From Gluconacetobacter johannae (GTDB lineage Bacteria; Pseudomonadota; Alphaproteobacteria; Acetobacterales; Acetobacteraceae): a stretch of DNA of 64,000 nt. Below are positions 62,007 to 64,000 of the stretch, piece after piece. Position 1 is the first letter of the stretch. Each line of letters opens with the position of its first letter. Position numbers and translations under genes: made by a program. The notes beneath the pieces were generated by a model that was given only the letters and a program-made list of their open reading frames with translations, made no database searches and had not been told where the DNA came from. Location of the stretch: NCBI RefSeq assembly GCF_014174305.1, contig NZ_JABEQH010000013.1, positions 54,141 through 118,140 of the forward strand. Reading direction: 5' to 3'.

Positions 62007-62923
62007 GCGGGGTGCACCTTCAGCCAGTGACGGGCGATGTCCAGGCGGGTGGCGATCCACACGCCCTCCCGCGCCAGGACATGGTCCAGGAAACGGGCGA
62101 CCGCCCGTGCCCGGCCCGGCCGGCCGGCAACGCGACAATGCAGGCCGATGGACATCATCTTGGGCGACGCCGCGCCTTCTTCGTACAGCGCGTCGAACGT
62201 GTCGCGCAGGTAGCGGAAGAACTGCTCGCCCTCGGTGAAGCCGTTCAGCGCGACGAAGCGCATGTCGTTCGCATCCAGCGTATAGGGCACGACCAGTTGC
62301 GCCCGCCCGTGCCGGCGGTCGTAATAGGGCAGATCGTCGGCATAGGAATCCGCGTCGTAGACGAAGCCCCCTTCCTCGGCGACCAGGCGGGCCGTGTTCG
62401 GGCTGGTGCGTCCCTGGTACCAGCCCAGCGGGCGCGACCCGGTCAGTTCGGCATGCAGGGCGATGCACTGGCGGATATGCTCGCGCTCCAGTTCCTCGGG
62501 CACGTGCTGGTAGTCGATCCAGCGCAGACCGTGGCTGGCGATTTCCCATCCCGCATCCCGCATCGCCGCCACCGCGACGGGGTTGCGCGCCATCGCCGCC
62601 GCGACGCCGAAGATCGTGACGGGCACGGACCGTTCGGTGAACAGCCGGTGCAGGCGCCAGAACCCGGCGCGGGCGCCGTATTCATACAGGCTTTCCATCG
62701 CGATGGCCCGCGCGCCGGGGATGGAGTGCGCGCCCACCATCTCGGACAGGAAGGCCTCGGACCCGGCGTCGCCGTGCAGGACCGAATTTTCGGCCCCTTC
62801 CTCGTAATTGATGACGAACTGGACGGCGATCCGGGCCGCGCCGGGCCAGTGCGGGTCCGGCGGCCGCCCGGCATAGCCGATCAGGTCGCGCGGATAGGAA
62901 TCGGTGGGGGCCATGTCCGTCAC
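62003..62923 (-). CDS. puuE: Allantoinase PuuE (polysaccharide deacetylase fold)
   Basis: A cofactor-independent allantoinase that opens allantoin to allantoate. The 306-residue protein has the PuuE-type NYEEGAENSVLHGDAGSEAFLSE segment, EYGARAGFWRL, EIASHGLRWIDYQ and GWYQGRTSPNTARL, all typical and distinct from amidohydrolase-type AllB. The start is GTG at 62923, overlapping the upstream aminotransferase stop by four bases (GTGA). An ATG at 62914 is in frame. It is co-transcribed with uraD and uraH. Confidence 0.9.
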   Translation of the reverse strand: MTDMAPTDSYPRDLIGYAGRPPDPHWPGAARIAVQFVINYEEGAENSVLHGDAGSEAFLSEMVGAHSIPGARAIAMESLYEYGARAGFWRLHRLFTERSVPVTIFGVAAAMARNPVAVAAMRDAGWEIASHGLRWIDYQHVPEELEREHIRQCIALHAELTGSRPLGWYQGRTSPNTARLVAEEGGFVYDADSYADDLPYYDRRHGRAQLVVPYTLDANDMRFVALNGFTEGEQFFRYLRDTFDALYEEGAASPKMMSIGLHCRVAGRPGRARAVARFLDHVLAREGVWIATRLDIARHWLKVHPA

Positions 62924-64000
62924 AGATCCTCGTATGTGGCGCGCGCGGCATCGACGGCGGCGCCGGAGGCCAGGGGGTGGCCCTCCTGGCGCAGCACGGC
63001 CTCCAGCGCGCCCAGCGTCAGCAGCACCTTGTGCTTCATGGCATTGTAGCCCATGGCGCCGATGCGCCAGATCCGGCCGGCCAGCGGCCCGAAGGCGGTG
63101 CCGATCTCGATCTCGAAATCCGCGCGCATCCGCGCCCGCACCCGCTCGCCGTCCACGCCGTCGGGAATATGCACGCCGGTGACGTTGGTCATCCGGCAGG
63201 CGTCCTGCCCATAGACCACGAGGCCCGTCGCCCGCAGGCCCGCCACCATCGCCCGGCTGGCCGCGCGATGCCGGGCGAAGCGCGCCTCCAGCCCTTCCTC
63301 CAGCACGATCCGCGCCGCCTCGCGCGCGCCATACAGCATGCTGGTGGCCTCGGTATGATGGTTCAGGCGCCTGTCCGACCAGTATTCCATAATCATCGCC
63401 AGGTCGAAATAGTTCGACCCGATCCGCGCCCGCCCGCCATCTTCGGCATCGTCATCGCGAATCCCGGCCTCGACATGCCGGCGCGCCATGATGTGGGCCG
63501 CCGCGCGGTCCGAGATGGTGATCGGCGACGAGCCCGGCGGGCCGCCCATGCATTTCTGCAGGCCCCCGGTGACCACGTCCACGCCCCAGCCATCGGTCGC
63601 CACCGCCATGCCGCCCAGGGTCGCGGTGGCATCGACATAGGACAGCACGCCATGCCGCCGGCAGATCTCGCCCACGCCGTCCAGCGGCTGCGCCATGGTG
63701 GTCGAGGTATCGCCATGGATACAGGCGAAGACCTGCGGCTGGTGGGCGACGATCGCCGCCTCGATCTGCGCCGGGGTCGCGACCTCGCCCCACGGGATGT
63801 CGAGGGTGCGGATGTCCGCGCCGATGCGCTGGGCAATTTCCGACAGCAGCAGGCCGAACCGCCCGGCCCGCACGACCAGCAGCCGCGCCCCCGGCTCGAC
63901 CAGCGACACCAGCGCGGCCTCGATCCCCGCCCGCGCCGTGCCGTCGATCAGGAAGGTCCAGCGGTTGTCCGTCATGAACACCCGGCGATACAGCGCCATC
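62920..64000 (-). CDS. Alanine/ureidoglycine--glyoxylate aminotransferase family, N-terminus cut by window edge
   Basis: At least 359 residues of a PLP aminotransferase of the serine-pyruvate / alanine-glyoxylate group. The PLP lysine is in TGGLQKCMGGPPG, with a catalytic Asp in SYVDATATLGG and WTFLIDGTARAGIEAAL near the visible start. The substrate-binding and C-terminal domains are complete. Relatives such as PucG use (S)-ureidoglycine and glyoxylate, which fits the ureide genes downstream, but the exact substrate is inferred. The family normally has about 50 residues before the visible part. It overlaps puuE by 4 bases (GTGA). Confidence 0.87.
   Translation of the reverse strand, partial: MALYRRVFMTDNRWTFLIDGTARAGIEAALVSLVEPGARLLVVRAGRFGLLLSEIAQRIGADIRTLDIPWGEVATPAQIEAAIVAHQPQVFACIHGDTSTTMAQPLDGVGEICRRHGVLSYVDATATLGGMAVATDGWGVDVVTGGLQKCMGGPPGSSPITISDRAAAHIMARRHVEAGIRDDDAEDGGRARIGSNYFDLAMIMEYWSDRRLNHHTEATSMLYGAREAARIVLEEGLEARFARHRAASRAMVAGLRATGLVVYGQDACRMTNVTGVHIPDGVDGERVRARMRADFEIEIGTAFGPLAGRIWRIGAMGYNAMKHKVLLTLGALEAVLRQEGHPLASGAAVDAARATYEDL

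Noticed and set aside
1..64000. CRISPR array, prophage, insertion sequence or toxin-antitoxin pair
   Set aside because: I looked for regularly spaced direct repeats, transposase or integrase motifs, flanking direct repeats at the two tRNA genes and small paired genes, and found none.

Overview
The window is dense, high-GC bacterial chromosome with short gaps, many 4-base start/stop overlaps and an alphaproteobacterial gene set. It has an SOS box of the GAAC-N7-GAAC type in front of lexA, aerobic cobaltochelatase cobS/cobT beside bolA and a J-domain gene, DUF4167, DUF1178 and DUF3553 proteins, and an NDUFAF5-like methyltransferase. Together these suggest an acetic acid bacterium (Acetobacteraceae, Gluconacetobacter-like); the genus is inference. 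I see no phage, transposase, integrase, CRISPR array or plasmid functions. The content is core metabolism and genome maintenance with a few lineage-specific oddities.

Layout. 1-1.2 kb: end of moeA, then lexA with its own SOS-controlled promoter. 1.2-5.9 kb: biotin genes, with bioF-bioH-bioCD (a BioC-BioD fusion) on the minus strand and bioA divergent. 5.9-15.1 kb, minus strand: DUF4167 protein, prmC, prfA, hisS, ispG, rodZ, a flavin oxidoreductase and lysC; a small exported-protein gene of opposite strand sits between prmC and prfA. 15.2-21.8 kb: ubiG, a Tat-type lactonase, DUF2147, DUF1178, grxC, comF, a methyltransferase, moaA and DUF3553. 21.8-24.6 kb: the sugar-nucleotide pair pgm-galU, a structured gene-free gap and tRNA-Leu(GAG). 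24.6-30 kb: lipB, a LolA-like lipoprotein, bolA, a J-domain protein, cobS and cobT.

30-35.2 kb is more accessory: a PLP decarboxylase, an alpha/beta-hydrolase relative without its catalytic residues, a bile-acid-symporter-type carrier, an exported protein and a short-chain dehydrogenase. 35.3-41.3 kb: the repair helicases mfd (coupled to sdhE) and recG, which are divergent. 41.3-45 kb: an LpxR-like lipid A deacylase, a double cold-shock-domain protein, smpB and dapA. 45.2-49.7 kb: pheA-kdsB, and opposite them a cytochrome c, hisN and serA. 49.7-54.6 kb: a small membrane protein, tRNA-Thr(TGT), a MASE1-PAS-GGDEF cyclase, and two RadC paralogues flanking a HAD phosphatase. 54.6-60.8 kb: uvrD-prmA, an M24 aminopeptidase P and NAD-type isocitrate dehydrogenase. 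61.1-64 kb: a tightly overlapped purine/ureide operon (aminotransferase, puuE, uraD, uraH) running off the right edge.

The strongest unexplained signals are these. A roughly 116-base multi-hairpin repeat is present twice, each time between convergent genes. The RadC-HAD-RadC arrangement has one paralogue that lost its JAMM metal site. A predicted hydrolase pseudoenzyme is divergent from a decarboxylase of unknown substrate. A LolA-like protein is itself a predicted lipoprotein coupled to BolA. A 13-bp inverted repeat lies in the gap before tRNA-Leu. I found no clear new defence or mobile system.
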